Source: Bacillota bacterium (GTDB taxonomy: Bacteria > Bacillota > Desulfotomaculia > Desulfotomaculales > Ammonificaceae). From it: a stretch of DNA of 64,000 nt. The stretch lies in NCBI GenBank assembly GCA_040755295.1, contig JBFMBK010000001.1, forward strand, positions 372,001 through 436,000, in the 5' to 3' direction. Shown here one piece after another: positions 1-8,795 of the stretch. Both the position numbers and the translations under genes were made by a program. Every line of letters begins with the position of its first letter. The first letter of the stretch is position 1. The notes under the pieces are model-generated. The model saw only the letters and a list, made by a program, of their open reading frames with translations. It was not told the origin of the DNA and ran no database searches.

Positions 1-980
1 AGCGCCGACAGCCACATTATCAGCATCCCGGTCGCTATGGTGGCGCCGTGCGTGGCCTGAAGGCTCGCCCCGGCCAGCAGGGAAATCACGCCCACCGCTT
101 CGAGTGCGCCGACCAGCAGGAATAACCCGATGAAGAAGAAGATAACAGGCCATTCAACAGCATTCAGAGGGCGCTCGGGATCGGCGCGGGTGATTATCAG
201 GAGGAGCGCGGCCCCGCTTAACGCAATCACCATCGATTCGAGGTGCAGGTACTGATGCAGCAAGAATCCCGCTATAACAAGGCCGAGGACGAGCAGGGAC
301 TTCCGTAAAAGCCGGCGGTCCTTTATTTCCGCTGCGGCGTCAAATTCGTAAATCCGGTTGCGACGGTCTAAAGGAATAATTAAATCCTTCCGATAGATAA
401 GTTCAAGGAGAAAAACGGTAACCACCTGTATTAGAATGATTACGGGCGCAAGATTGACCACAAAATCCATAAAACCAAGACGGGTTGCGCTCCCGATCAT
501 GATATTGGGCGGGTCGCCGATCAGGGTGGCCGTTCCTCCTACGTTGGAGGAGATGATCTCGGCGACAAGGAAGGGCATGGGGTTCAGCTCCAACTTTCTG
601 GCGATGGCAAAGGTCACCGGTACGATGAGCAGAACGGTGGTGACGTTGTCCAGAAAGGCGGAAACAACAGCGGTGACAAACGCGAGGGAGGACAGTATGG
701 CCAGGGGATGTCCCTTGGCGATCTGGGAGGCCTTTATGGCGAGGTATTCGAAAACTCCGGTCTCGCGGGTCACGCCGACAATAATCATCATCCCGACGAG
801 AAGTCCGATGGTGTTCCAGTCTATAACCCCAGCGGCCTTTTCCGCGGGTATGATTCCGGACAGGATAATGATCGCCGCGCCTGCAAAAGCGGCAACAGTG
901 CGGTGAATCCTTTCGGAAACGATTAAGACATAGGTTGCAACGAAGACCGTAACAGCCAGGTACACTTGGTAATGGGACAA
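1..980 (-). CDS. NhaD/ArsB-type (SLC13-like) membrane transporter, C-terminus cut by window start
   Basis: Polytopic membrane protein of the ion transporter superfamily that includes ArsB, NhaD and CitM/SLC13 permeases. It probably moves an anion or exchanges Na+/H+; the substrate cannot be told from sequence. About 326 residues are visible, read from a TTG at 980 that has GGAGGG six bases upstream. Alternating hydrophobic helices run throughout. Family hallmarks are a DN pair in a broken helix (SAFLDNVTTVLL, near residues 107-118) and GGTATLIGDPPNIMIGS (near 148-164), the conserved substrate-site loop of this superfamily. A charged cytoplasmic loop (near 200-225) separates the two halves, and the second half is still being read at base 1. 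Transcribed divergently from the HD-GYP gene. Confidence 0.9.
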   Translation of the reverse strand, partial: MSHYQVYLAVTVFVATYVLIVSERIHRTVAAFAGAAIIILSGIIPAEKAAGVIDWNTIGLLVGMMIIVGVTRETGVFEYLAIKASQIAKGHPLAILSSLAFVTAVVSAFLDNVTTVLLIVPVTFAIARKLELNPMPFLVAEIISSNVGGTATLIGDPPNIMIGSATRLGFMDFVVNLAPVIILIQVVTVFLLELIYRKDLIIPLDRRNRIYEFDAAAEIKDRRLLRKSLLVLGLVIAGFLLHQYLHLESMVIALSGAALLLIITRADPERPLNAVEWPVIFFFIGLFLLVGALEAVGVISLLAGASLQATHGATIATGMLIMWLSA

Positions 981-1126
981 AATATGCCCTCCCGTAAGGG
1001 GTTTTCCGGGGGTCCAAAAACAGCATTTCCACTAATTGAAACCGTGCGCTATCTCCCATAATTTAAGCTTATTTTAGCCGGTCAGGGCAAGGTAAAAAAA
1101 TATTTATTGAAGAATAATTAAATATA

Positions 1127-1156
1127 TTGTCTACTAAAGAAGGAATTTGTTGATAT
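1127..1156 (+). promoter_or_regulatory. Possible sigma-A promoter upstream of HD-GYP gene
   Basis: TTGTCT (1127-1132), 18-base spacer, TGATAT (1151-1156) in the AT-rich divergent region 981-1239. The match is weak; a second AT-rich -10-like TATAAA lies near 1211. Confidence 0.3.
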
Positions 1157-1239
1157 ATGTCGAAGTCTTAGTGCTACATTTATCCAACCATATAAGAAAA
1201 CTGGTATTGCTATAAATTAGGGGTATTGGAGGGTTCAAC

Positions 1240-2364
1240 TTGCGTAAGATTCCCATCAACCTGCTCCAACCGGGGATGCGAGTAGGGCAGGTACTTTACA
1301 ATTCATTGGGCCAGTTATTAGTAAACAAAGGGACTATCTTAACGGAGAAACTTATCGCAAGGTTACGGATGGCCGGAATTCCTTCCATATATGTCGAGAA
1401 CGATTTTTTAAGCAATGTGGAGATAGTAGACGTTATTACCAGCGAAGTACGTGTGAAGGCCAAACGACAAGTGCGGGAACTCCTGCATGAGACGTCCGTA
1501 TCCGGTTGCGGATGCGCAATCATCAAACTAACCGAAATAACAAGAACCATCGAGCAGATAATAGATCAGTTGTTCGCCAACCCCGGACTGATGGTCAACC
1601 TGGTTGACGTCCGCGCCATCGATGACTATACCTTCGGACACTCCGTCAACGTCTGCGTCTTGTCTCTGATTACCGGTATCACCCTTGGGTATGATCGGGC
1701 GAAACTACTGGCTCTCGGTATCGGCGCTTTGCTCCATGACATCGGGAAAGCCAAGATCCCGGATAAGATTCTTACAAAACCCGGCAAACTGACAAAAGAA
1801 GAATTCGAAATAGTCCGCGAGCACCCCGTTTTCGGCTATAACATGCTGCTGAAAATGCCGGGAGTAAGCGTTGATTCAGCGCACATCGCCCACGAACACC
1901 ACGAGCGTTATCAGGGGCAGGGTTACCCGCGCGGCTTAAAGCAGAAGGAAATAAAGGATTTTGCCGTGATATGCGGGATTGCGGACGTTTTCGATGCCTT
2001 GACCTCCGACCGCGTTTACCGCAAGGCCTACCCGATACACGAGGCCTACGAACTCCTGTCCGCCTCAGGAAATTTCCTTTTCAGTTACCAAATGGTTGAA
2101 GCTTTCCTGCAGAACATCGCCGCGTATCCTCTCGGAACGACGGTGCGGCTTTCTTCCGGACAAATAGGCGTGGTAGTGGAAACGAGACGGGGTATGGCCG
2201 TACATCCGCGTGTCCGCGTTTTTCTTGACAGCACGGGCAGCGGGATCGAGCCTTTCGATATCGAGCTTTGGGAAAACAGAGACATCGTGGTGGCGGAGGT
2301 TCTGGACGAAAAGGAACTGAAAGCCGCAATCGCCCGCGACGTGGAATCAGGGTTTATAGAATAG
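1240..2364 (+). CDS. HD-GYP domain cyclic-di-GMP phosphodiesterase
   Basis: 374 residues, TTG start at 1240 with TTGGAGGG six bases upstream. The first ~75 residues (IPINLLQPGMRVGQVLYN...) are the short N-terminal module common in clostridial HD-GYP proteins. The HD-GYP domain spans about residues 110-310: HDIGKAKIPDKIL (HD at 166-167), EHPVFGYNMLL, HEHHERYQGQGYP (GYP at 228-230) and DVFDALTSDRVYRKAY. These metal-binding residues are those expected of an active enzyme that hydrolyses c-di-GMP. A C-terminal beta segment (VRLSSGQIGVVVETRRGMAVHPRVRVF) is also usual for the group. No transmembrane or receiver domain is visible, so it is probably cytoplasmic. It stands alone between a divergent transporter and htrA. 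Confidence 0.93.
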   Translation: MRKIPINLLQPGMRVGQVLYNSLGQLLVNKGTILTEKLIARLRMAGIPSIYVENDFLSNVEIVDVITSEVRVKAKRQVRELLHETSVSGCGCAIIKLTEITRTIEQIIDQLFANPGLMVNLVDVRAIDDYTFGHSVNVCVLSLITGITLGYDRAKLLALGIGALLHDIGKAKIPDKILTKPGKLTKEEFEIVREHPVFGYNMLLKMPGVSVDSAHIAHEHHERYQGQGYPRGLKQKEIKDFAVICGIADVFDALTSDRVYRKAYPIHEAYELLSASGNFLFSYQMVEAFLQNIAAYPLGTTVRLSSGQIGVVVETRRGMAVHPRVRVFLDSTGSGIEPFDIELWENRDIVVAEVLDEKELKAAIARDVESGFIE

Positions 2365-2485
2365 TTTTCTGAACCATCCTTTCTTACACTTCCCCTAAAA
2401 CAATGCTGTCGGAATCAGCAGGCCGGCACTGTTATGCTGTTTCAGGCCTTTTACTGCTTTATTTGTGAATTTTTTGTGAACAGCA

Positions 2486-2513
2486 TTGATTATGCTTTGA
2501 CAAGGATTATAAT
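2486..2513 (+). promoter_or_regulatory. Candidate sigma-A promoter for htrA
   Basis: TTGATT (2486-2491), 16-base spacer, perfect TATAAT (2508-2513). Just upstream, TTTGTGAA occurs twice (2462-2479), a direct repeat that could be an operator. Start codon lies 101 bases downstream of the -10 box. Confidence 0.6.
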
Positions 2514-2613
2514 TACTTTTGAGAAAGGGTGGTTTTTCTTAGGCGAGTGGGGAATTATGGTTTTCAGAATATGAATATTAGAAGCATAAGCTTGATGAAA
2601 GGGGTTTTGGCGT

Positions 2614-3762
2614 ATGAAATTACGGCGGTGGATTGTGTCCGTGGCCATAATGGCTTTCGTAGCCGGGGCATGTTTCGCGGGAGGGTGTTTTGTCAGCGAG
2701 GACTTATCCCGGGGGGCAAGGCTTGCGGGAGGTACCGGCAGTGCGGTCGCGGAGACGGAATTTCCCGGGGGTAATCCCGGCGCTATCGCGGGGATCGTCG
2801 AACGCACCGGGTCGGCCGTAGTAAAAATCGATACGCTGAGTGCGGTAAGCGACTCCCAAATGGACCCGTTTTACAACGATCCCTTCTTCCGTCAGTTTTT
2901 CGGGGGAATGCCGCCGCGGCAGCAACAGTATCAGCCATCGTTAGGCTCGGGATTTATCATTTCCGATGACGGTTACATCCTAACCAATGAGCATGTCGTG
3001 GACAACGCGAGCGAGATACAGGTTACCGTCTCAGGTTATTCCAAACCGTTCAAGGCCCGGGTGGTCGGTTCGGACTACGACCTCGACCTCACGCTGCTGA
3101 AGATCGATGCGGGTAAGAAGCTGTCGTACTTGAAATTGGGTGACGCGGGAAAGATGAAGGTGGGAGACTGGGTTATTGCGATCGGTAATCCTTACGGTTT
3201 GGACCACACGGTTACGGTGGGGGTTATAAGCGCAAAAGGTCGGCCGATAGATATTGAAGACCGGCATTATAAAAACCTCCTGCAGACGGATGCTTCGATT
3301 AATCCGGGTAACAGCGGCGGGCCTCTTTTAGACCTGAACGGCGAGGTGATAGGCATAAACACCGCCGTTAACGCGCAGGCGCAGGGTATAGGTTTCGCCA
3401 TACCTTCGAGTACAGTTAACTCCATACTCAGCGATTTAAAGAATAAGGGGAAGGTTGTCCGTCCCTGGCTGGGAGTTCAGGTCCAGTCAGTGGATAAACA
3501 ATGGGCCGATTACCTTGGGCTTTCATCGACCGAAGGCGCGCTGGTGGTGGGCGTTGTCTCCGGCAGCCCGGCCGAACGCTCCGGCATAACCAGGGGAGAC
3601 GTGGTCATGGAGATCGCCGGCAGTAAGATTAAAACTCCCGATGATCTGGTTTCGGTCGTTACAAAGCAGAAAGTGGGTTCGAAAGTGGATATACTCGTAT
3701 GGCGCGATGGTAAGCTGGTTCGGGTGTCGGTTTCCATTAACGAAAAGCCTGCCAAACTGTAA
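2614..3762 (+). CDS. htrA: HtrA/DegP-family serine protease with one PDZ domain
   Basis: Envelope quality-control protease that degrades or refolds misfolded exported proteins. 382 residues, ATG at 2614 after GAAAGGGG. N-terminal signal/anchor segment (MKLRRWIVSVAIMAFVAGAC) then a low-complexity linker. The trypsin-like domain (about 60-270) has a complete triad: TNEHVVD (His127), DLDLTLL (Asp158) and NPGNSGGPL (Ser234). One PDZ domain follows (about 285-375, VRPWLGVQVQSV ... GSPAERSGI ... GDVVMEIAG). Length and layout match Bacillus HtrA-type membrane-anchored proteases. The Cys at residue 25 (FAGGC) is a poor lipobox, so anchoring by an uncleaved helix is more likely. Monocistronic: own promoter upstream and strong terminator downstream. 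Confidence 0.95.
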   Translation: MKLRRWIVSVAIMAFVAGACFAGGCFVSEDLSRGARLAGGTGSAVAETEFPGGNPGAIAGIVERTGSAVVKIDTLSAVSDSQMDPFYNDPFFRQFFGGMPPRQQQYQPSLGSGFIISDDGYILTNEHVVDNASEIQVTVSGYSKPFKARVVGSDYDLDLTLLKIDAGKKLSYLKLGDAGKMKVGDWVIAIGNPYGLDHTVTVGVISAKGRPIDIEDRHYKNLLQTDASINPGNSGGPLLDLNGEVIGINTAVNAQAQGIGFAIPSSTVNSILSDLKNKGKVVRPWLGVQVQSVDKQWADYLGLSSTEGALVVGVVSGSPAERSGITRGDVVMEIAGSKIKTPDDLVSVVTKQKVGSKVDILVWRDGKLVRVSVSINEKPAKL

Positions 3763-3795
3763 GTTTTCGGTTCCGGCTATAAGAATCAGCAAAAG

Positions 3796-3824
3796 AGTGC
3801 GGGGAAGGTCCCCCGCACTTTTTT
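3796..3824 (+). terminator. Rho-independent terminator after htrA
   Basis: AGTGCGGGG (3796-3804), 6-base loop, CCCCGCACT (3811-3819), followed by a run of T. Confidence 0.9.
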
Positions 3825-4135
3825 CTTCGATGTGCCAGGTACGGGCGCCGATGGACGGAAAGGGTACCAGTTTGCGGACACTTTTCCATAAAGTAAGCTA
3901 TGGTCTTGTTCTTCTCCCACTGGTACTATGAGAGTGTTACATAAAAAGTAAACCTGTAGGAAAGAACCCATCGTTTTTCAGCGTGGATTCTGAAAAGACC
4001 TTGGAGCGCGAAAAACAAACCGGTACTCAAAGAAAGATTCGGGAACAAGTTATCGACGTTTAGGCCAGCCATAAGTTTAGGACATCCGTTTTCCACAGGG
4101 ACAAGGCAGCAATTGGACGCAGACGGAGGAAGATG
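3825..4135. other. Gap between htrA terminator and GH18 gene
   Basis: No coding frame, convincing promoter or repeat recognised. Only a Shine-Dalgarno GGAGGA at 4125-4130 for the next gene. Confidence 0.5.
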
Positions 4136-5740
4136 ATGCAAACAAAATGGAGCAGAGTTTTAATAACCAGCCTGTTTTTCGTCTTGTTAGCCGCTGCTTA
4201 TCCATCAAAATCGAATGCCGTTCAATTTTCCCGCAACCTTTCCATAGGAAACCGTGGTCCGGATGTAACCTATCTTCAAGAACGACTTAAAAAGCTGGGG
4301 TATCTTTCCGCCAAACCGGATGGCGCATTCGGGCGGCTAACTTATGAGGCCGTCACCCGTTTCGAACGGGCATTGGGTTTTCCTGTCGACGGTGTAGTAA
4401 CGCGTTCGGAGTGGGTCGTTATTTGTCCCCCGCCTGTCCAGACCGCCAACGTTAGAATCAACGGACAGCTTCAAAAATACACCCAGCCTCCGGTGATAAT
4501 CAACGGCTCGACGCTTGTGCCGCTGCGCGGTATCTTTGAGGCCCTGGGCGCGCAGGTTACATGGGCCAATGACACAAAAACCATAACGGCGGTCAAGGGC
4601 GATATCACGGTGGTTTTACAAATTGGGGGGCAATCCGCGACCAAAAACGGGTCGCAGGTATCGCTGCTCCAGCCGGCAATGATCATCAACAGCGTAACGA
4701 TGGTTCCGGCACGCTTTGTGGGCCAGGCATTTGGAGCCAAGGTTGATTGGGATTCTACAACGCGGACGGTTTTCATAAGTACGGGTTCGGGGCAGAAAAT
4801 GGTTCTGGGTTATTATCCGGTTGATTATCCGGGCGACAACGCGGCATACAACTCCCTCCTTTCTTTTGGCCAATCCCTCACAGCAATAGCGTTCTTTGCA
4901 CTTGAACTGACTGATAAGAATAATTTCAGCGGTAGTTTGCCGGGTAACGGAATCAAGGCTGCCGGTAATCTCGGCGCTGAGAGCCTTCTGGTCGTTCATA
5001 ACTACCGGGGAAACGGTTTCGACCGCAATCTCGTTCATAAGCTGTTGAACGACCGCAACGGCTGGGACGGTTTCATCGACAATATCGTTCAACTGGTCAA
5101 AGCAAACGGCCTGGGCGGCGTCAATATCGATTTGGAGAACATCCCCCCGTCGGACAAAGATCTTTACAGCGAATTCTTAAGGAGGGTTTCCGCGGCCCTA
5201 AAGCCGGATGGTTTTATAATCACGGTCGCCGTTCCCGCTAAGACCAGCAATGATTTGCAGAACGCCTGGAGCGGGGCCTTTGATTATGAAGCGATCGGCC
5301 GGACCTGCGATTATATGATTCTCATGACTTATGACGAACACTGGTTAAAAGGGGCACCCGGACCGGTGGCTTCAATTTCGTGGGTGACAAAGGTTGTGGA
5401 GCATGCCGTAAGCTGCGTTCAAAGTCACAAGCTTCTCCTGGGCATACCCACTTATGGTTACGACTGGTCGACGCAGGGAGCCAAGGTTGTGCGCTGGAAT
5501 GAAGTGGACCGCCTTCTTAATAAGTACGGGCAGGATAAGGTCTTCTGGGACAGCGCTTCCGCGACCCCCTGCCTGCACTACAAAGAATCCGGAGTTGACC
5601 ATGAGGTATGGTTTGAAAATCAGTACAGCCTTAAGCCTAAACTCGACCTGGTGCATAAGTATGACCTTGCGGGGATCGGCATCTGGCGTCTCGGGTTTGA
5701 GGACTCCAGTTTTTGGGAGACCGTAAGACGTTATTTTTAG
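4136..5740 (+). CDS. Secreted GH18 (YaaH/SleL-like) glycosidase with peptidoglycan-binding and copper-amine-oxidase-N-like domains
   Basis: Probable cell-wall or spore-cortex glycosidase. About 534 residues; ATG at 4136 is preferred over ATG 4133 because GGAGGA (4125-4130) is then five bases away. Order of parts: signal peptide (VLITSLFFVLLAAAYPSKSNA), a peptidoglycan-binding domain (about 35-95, IGNRGPDVTYLQERLKKLGY), a copper amine oxidase N-like domain with two repeats (about 105-215, PPVIINGSTLVPLRGIFEA and MIINSVTMVPARFVGQAFG), then the GH18 barrel (about 220-534). The barrel has GGVNIDLENI, the short DxE form seen in YaaH/SleL proteins, plus DYMILMTYDEHW and GIPTYGYDW. Stands alone; a hairpin follows at about 5781-5810 without a T tract on this strand. 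Confidence 0.9.
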   Translation: MQTKWSRVLITSLFFVLLAAAYPSKSNAVQFSRNLSIGNRGPDVTYLQERLKKLGYLSAKPDGAFGRLTYEAVTRFERALGFPVDGVVTRSEWVVICPPPVQTANVRINGQLQKYTQPPVIINGSTLVPLRGIFEALGAQVTWANDTKTITAVKGDITVVLQIGGQSATKNGSQVSLLQPAMIINSVTMVPARFVGQAFGAKVDWDSTTRTVFISTGSGQKMVLGYYPVDYPGDNAAYNSLLSFGQSLTAIAFFALELTDKNNFSGSLPGNGIKAAGNLGAESLLVVHNYRGNGFDRNLVHKLLNDRNGWDGFIDNIVQLVKANGLGGVNIDLENIPPSDKDLYSEFLRRVSAALKPDGFIITVAVPAKTSNDLQNAWSGAFDYEAIGRTCDYMILMTYDEHWLKGAPGPVASISWVTKVVEHAVSCVQSHKLLLGIPTYGYDWSTQGAKVVRWNEVDRLLNKYGQDKVFWDSASATPCLHYKESGVDHEVWFENQYSLKPKLDLVHKYDLAGIGIWRLGFEDSSFWETVRRYF

Positions 5741-5803
5741 GATGGGTTGATTCTTATTAGGCTGCGGCGGCTGTGGCCAAGGAGTAATGGATAAGCAGCG
5801 GTA

Positions 5804-5944
5804 TTACTCCCCCCGCCCGTCGGTTACGGCTAATAGATAAACCTTTCGGCCGGTTTTATTCCCCGTGATTCTCTTCTCTAGTTCTTTCAGTGCGGAAATC
5901 TGTTCCGCGGAAAGTTCGGCAAACGACATATTTGTGAGCAGCAA
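5804..5944 (-). CDS. Small protein of unknown function (46 residues)
   Basis: Short frame on the minus strand, too small for usual ORF cut-offs. It starts at TTG 5944 with AAAGGAG nine bases upstream; an in-frame ATG lies at 5929 but has no Shine-Dalgarno. The product begins MLLTNMSFAELSAEQISAL, goes on with a charged amphipathic helix (KELEKRITGNKTGRK) and ends VYLLAVTDGRGE. The helix followed by a beta-like end resembles small conserved clostridial proteins, but I do not recognise a named family. It is divergent from dacF and convergent with the GH18 gene. Its stop overlaps an inverted repeat (GGAGTAAT...ATTACTCC, 5781-5810), possibly a shared terminator. Reality rests on the good Shine-Dalgarno and protein-like composition only. 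Confidence 0.45.
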   Translation of the reverse strand: MLLTNMSFAELSAEQISALKELEKRITGNKTGRKVYLLAVTDGRGE

Positions 5945-6103
5945 AAAAATTATCTCCTTTTGTTGTACATGCTTTCGTTACCTGTGTTTTTTCTGGTATA
6001 GTATTTTCGAAGATTTGAACCCTTATCCCATTTCCCAAAAAGGCAGGTCAAGGAGTGCCGCTTCCGTGAGTAAGTCCTATAAGGGGTACAAGGGGGAAAA
6101 GCG

Positions 6104-7327
6104 TTGCGATTTGTGTTGTTGATACTTACAATGATCTTTTTTGCAACCTGGGCCTTTTCGGGGTATGCCGGCGCGGAGCCGGCGGCAGGGCAGGCGGCTG
6201 AAGATGCCGGGCCCGCGGTTTCCGCCCAGGCCGCAGTTGTCTTGGATGCGAAAACCGGTCAGGTACTTTACGCCAAAGAACCTTCTAAAAGGATGTATCC
6301 CGCAAGCACAACCAAAATACTCACCGCCCTGGTGGTACTGCAGAATGCCCGGCTTGACGACAGGATAAAGGCAACGGGGAAGGTGGTTAACACCGAAGGG
6401 TCAGCCATCTGGCTGAAGGAAGGGGAGGAGCTTACGGTAAGCGACGGGCTCTACGCCCTCTTGCTGAATTCGGCCAACGACGTTGCCGTGGCGCTTGCGG
6501 AAATGGTAGGCGGTTCGGAGAAAGAGTTCGCGAGTATGATGAACCGTACCGCCAAGGCTTGCGGGGCAACGGACTCACATTTTAACAACCCGCACGGTTT
6601 GCCTGATGAAGACCATTACACCACCGCTCTGGATCTCGCGAAGATAACCAGGGTTGCCATGGGGAACCGGTTATTCAAAGAGATAGTGGCGACAAAGACG
6701 AAGAACATCGAACGCCAGGCTCCGGACGGTCTTACCCTTCTAATAAATCACAACAAGCTTCTCTGGCGGTATGACGGTGCAATCGGCGTAAAAACCGGTT
6801 ATACCACGCAGTCAGGCCAGTGTCTTGTTTCCGCCGCCCGTCGCGGTGAACGTGAGATAATCTCCGTGATTCTCGGAGACGATCTGAGCGTTTGGGACAA
6901 CGCGGCGGCGCTTTTGGATCACGGGTTTTCATCGTACCACTTGGTGGAGTTGGCCAAGGCGGGGGAGGTTGTGGGGAAATTCCCGGTTCAGAAGGGAACG
7001 GAGCAGGTTCTGGGGAAGACGGCGCGGTCCCTCTGGAGCAACATTCCTGCGGGGGCGGACCCGGTCATAATTCCCCGGTGGCGCCTCGAAATGCGGCCTA
7101 TCGAAGCTCCGGTAAACCAGGGTGATTGTATCGGGACCGTTGTTATTACCGGGGAACAAGGAGAGATTGGCCGCGTAAGCGTTGTTGCCGGCAACTCGGT
7201 GGCCCGACTTTCAATCTGGCCTCCGGTTTTCCGTGGTGTCCTCGTGGTGGTTGGAGCCCTGGTGGTATTGAGGCTGCTGTCGGCCTGGTTTAAAAGACAC
7301 CGCACGCGTTCATTCCCTCGACTTTAG
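6104..7327 (+). CDS. dacF: D-alanyl-D-alanine carboxypeptidase (DacF/PBP5 type)
   Basis: Low-molecular-weight penicillin-binding protein that trims the terminal D-Ala from peptidoglycan stem peptides outside the membrane. 407 residues, TTG start at 6104 with AAGGGGG upstream. Signal peptide (about 1-24), then the serine-peptidase S11 domain: PASTTKILTAL (SxxK, Ser68-Lys71), LLNSANDVAVAL (SxN) and IGVKTGYTTQ (KTG). A beta-rich PBP5 C-terminal domain follows (about 290-370). The end has a hydrophobic helix (FRGVLVVVGALVVLRLLSAW) and basic tail (FKRHRTRS), the usual membrane anchor. All catalytic motifs are intact. DacF is typical of spore formers; assignment to dacF rather than dacA/dacB is by overall look only. 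Confidence 0.93.
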   Translation: MRFVLLILTMIFFATWAFSGYAGAEPAAGQAAEDAGPAVSAQAAVVLDAKTGQVLYAKEPSKRMYPASTTKILTALVVLQNARLDDRIKATGKVVNTEGSAIWLKEGEELTVSDGLYALLLNSANDVAVALAEMVGGSEKEFASMMNRTAKACGATDSHFNNPHGLPDEDHYTTALDLAKITRVAMGNRLFKEIVATKTKNIERQAPDGLTLLINHNKLLWRYDGAIGVKTGYTTQSGQCLVSAARRGEREIISVILGDDLSVWDNAAALLDHGFSSYHLVELAKAGEVVGKFPVQKGTEQVLGKTARSLWSNIPAGADPVIIPRWRLEMRPIEAPVNQGDCIGTVVITGEQGEIGRVSVVAGNSVARLSIWPPVFRGVLVVVGALVVLRLLSAWFKRHRTRSFPRL

Positions 7328-7348
7328 AGGCAAAGATCTGCGCGGGAT

Positions 7349-7545
7349 GGCAAGAAAGATTAACCACAGAGACACAGAGCACACGGAGGGGGACTTAGAG
7401 GGACAACATATATAGAAAATCCTACTTGTTGGCGTTGAAGCCATTTCGTTTTAGTAGTTTAGTCATTATATTTCTGTTCTCTGTGAACTCTGTGCCTCTG
7501 TGGTGAAAAATTTTGGTTCCGGCTTGTCTGGGTTAGGTTTCCGGG
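7349..7545 (+). repeat. Interspersed repeat family B, copy 1
   Basis: Left arm ACCACAGAGACACAGAG (from 7363) and right arm CTCTGTGCCTCTGTGGT (7488-7504) form a long imperfect inverted repeat. The 3' tail TTGGTTCCGGCTTGTC...GGGTTAGG (7512-7540) is shared by the other copies. About 100 bases lie between the arms. This copy lies between two convergent genes and overlaps the 3' end of the Na/Pi symporter gene. Confidence 0.85.
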
Positions 7546-8451
7546 CACAAGCCTGTTAAGCAGGCGGGCAAACGGACCGCAGAAGGGGAAGAACATCACG
7601 CTGCTTGCAATATTGTAGATGGTGTGGGCGTTGGCTACTTGTCGGCCGGGGTCGGCCGCGGTGGCGGCGACGAGAGTACTGAAAGGGTGGACAAAGGGCA
7701 GGCATACGGCTGCCCCTATTACATTTATTAAGAGATGGGCCAGAGCCACGCGCCTTCCGGCGGCGCAACTGGTCAGCGAAGCGATCAGCGCGGTGAAACA
7801 TGTGCCTATGTTGTTGCCAAGCACCAGGGCGAAGGCGGCATCGAGGCTTATTGCATTCCGGTCGTACAGCGCAATGACTATACCCGTGGCCGCGCTTGAA
7901 GAGTGGAGGAAGGCGGTCAACAATGTGGCGCCGCCAACCGCCAGTAAATGATTGCCGCCGGCGTATGCGAGGCCGGCCGTAAACCAGGGTTCGTGCTGCA
8001 GCGGCATGACGGCACGGTTAAGGAAGTCGAGCCCCAGGAAGACCGCCCCGATTCCCGCCGTTATCTTTCCCAGCGTTTTAAGAGGCGAACAGGATAAAGC
8101 GATACCTGCTGCAAACAGCGGCAGCGCAAGAAGCCCGGGGTTTACGGCCAGGAACTGTACCGTCAGGGTTGTTCCGACGTTTGCGCCGAGGATGACGGCG
8201 ACCGCTTGTTCCAGGTTCAGAATGCGGCTGTGCGTCAGCGCGATGGTCATCACGGAAACCGCGGTGCTGCTTTGCGTCAGCGCGCTGGCGATAAGGCCGG
8301 AAAGCGACGCGCGTACCGGGCTGCCCGAGGTGGACCGAAAGGCCGATTTCAAGCCCTTGCCGGATATAACGAGGAGCCCGGATTGCAGAAGGCGCAGACC
8401 GGTGATAAGCAGGACTAATCCGGAGATTATTAATAAAAGAGTATTTGCCAC
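7459..8451 (-). CDS. Na+/phosphate symporter family protein (PF02690 type)
   Basis: Membrane protein of the Na/Pi cotransporter II family (bacterial NptA/YqeW-like). 330 residues; GTG start at 8451 preceded by GGGGGAAAC. Two inverted copies of the signature QSSTA-type motif are visible: ALTQSSTAVSVMTIAL with GANVGTTLT in the first half (about 58-95) and AFLHSSSAATGIVIAL with GNNIGTCFTAL in the second (about 180-220). The PhoU-like cytoplasmic domain found in long family members is absent. The last ~25 residues (ending NFSPQRHRVHREQKYND) are encoded by repeat family B, so the native C-terminus appears replaced by repeat-derived sequence; this is unlikely to disturb the transport core. Confidence 0.92.
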   Translation of the reverse strand: MANTLLLIISGLVLLITGLRLLQSGLLVISGKGLKSAFRSTSGSPVRASLSGLIASALTQSSTAVSVMTIALTHSRILNLEQAVAVILGANVGTTLTVQFLAVNPGLLALPLFAAGIALSCSPLKTLGKITAGIGAVFLGLDFLNRAVMPLQHEPWFTAGLAYAGGNHLLAVGGATLLTAFLHSSSAATGIVIALYDRNAISLDAAFALVLGNNIGTCFTALIASLTSCAAGRRVALAHLLINVIGAAVCLPFVHPFSTLVAATAADPGRQVANAHTIYNIASSVMFFPFCGPFARLLNRLVPGNLTQTSRNQNFSPQRHRVHREQKYND

Positions 8452-8671
8452 GTTTCCCCCGTCATAAATATACGAGGGAAATTAATCACCATGAATCAAA
8501 GTTTTTTTGGAAAAGTTCTTAAAGTTGTGGAAATTAATCCGAGAAAGGTTAAGGGAAATAATTGCTAATGAAATTCGGATATGATAATATTAGTACAAGG
8601 TCTAGTTAAAAGATTCACAATATTCGGAAAAGAAATTTGTAAAAAAACTGCGAAAAATGATAAAAAACCTG

Positions 8672-8700
8672 TTTCCTTAATATGCTTTATGTGCTATAAT
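8672..8700 (+). promoter_or_regulatory. Candidate promoter for the alpha-glucan cluster
   Basis: In the AT-rich region 8452-8795: TTTCCT (8672-8677), 17-base spacer, perfect TATAAT (8695-8700), 95 bases before the DUF4912 start. Nothing else recognised in this gap. Confidence 0.5.
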
Positions 8701-8795
8701 ATTTTCCACAAGATTTTATTCGCGCTAATTTCTCATGCAGCAATCGTGGCCCACAAAAGGTCACTTTTTTTTCCTGAATGGGGGTGGGTACTGTA

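Noticed and set aside
403-1059. Long open frames on both strands over the first transporter gene
   Set aside because: Arg/Pro/His-rich translations in the wrong frames; the frame starting at TTG 980 gives an intact membrane transporter.
2674-2690. Lipoprotein signal in HtrA (FAGGC)
   Set aside because: Position -3 is Ala rather than Leu/Val/Ile and HtrA proteins are normally anchored by an uncleaved helix.
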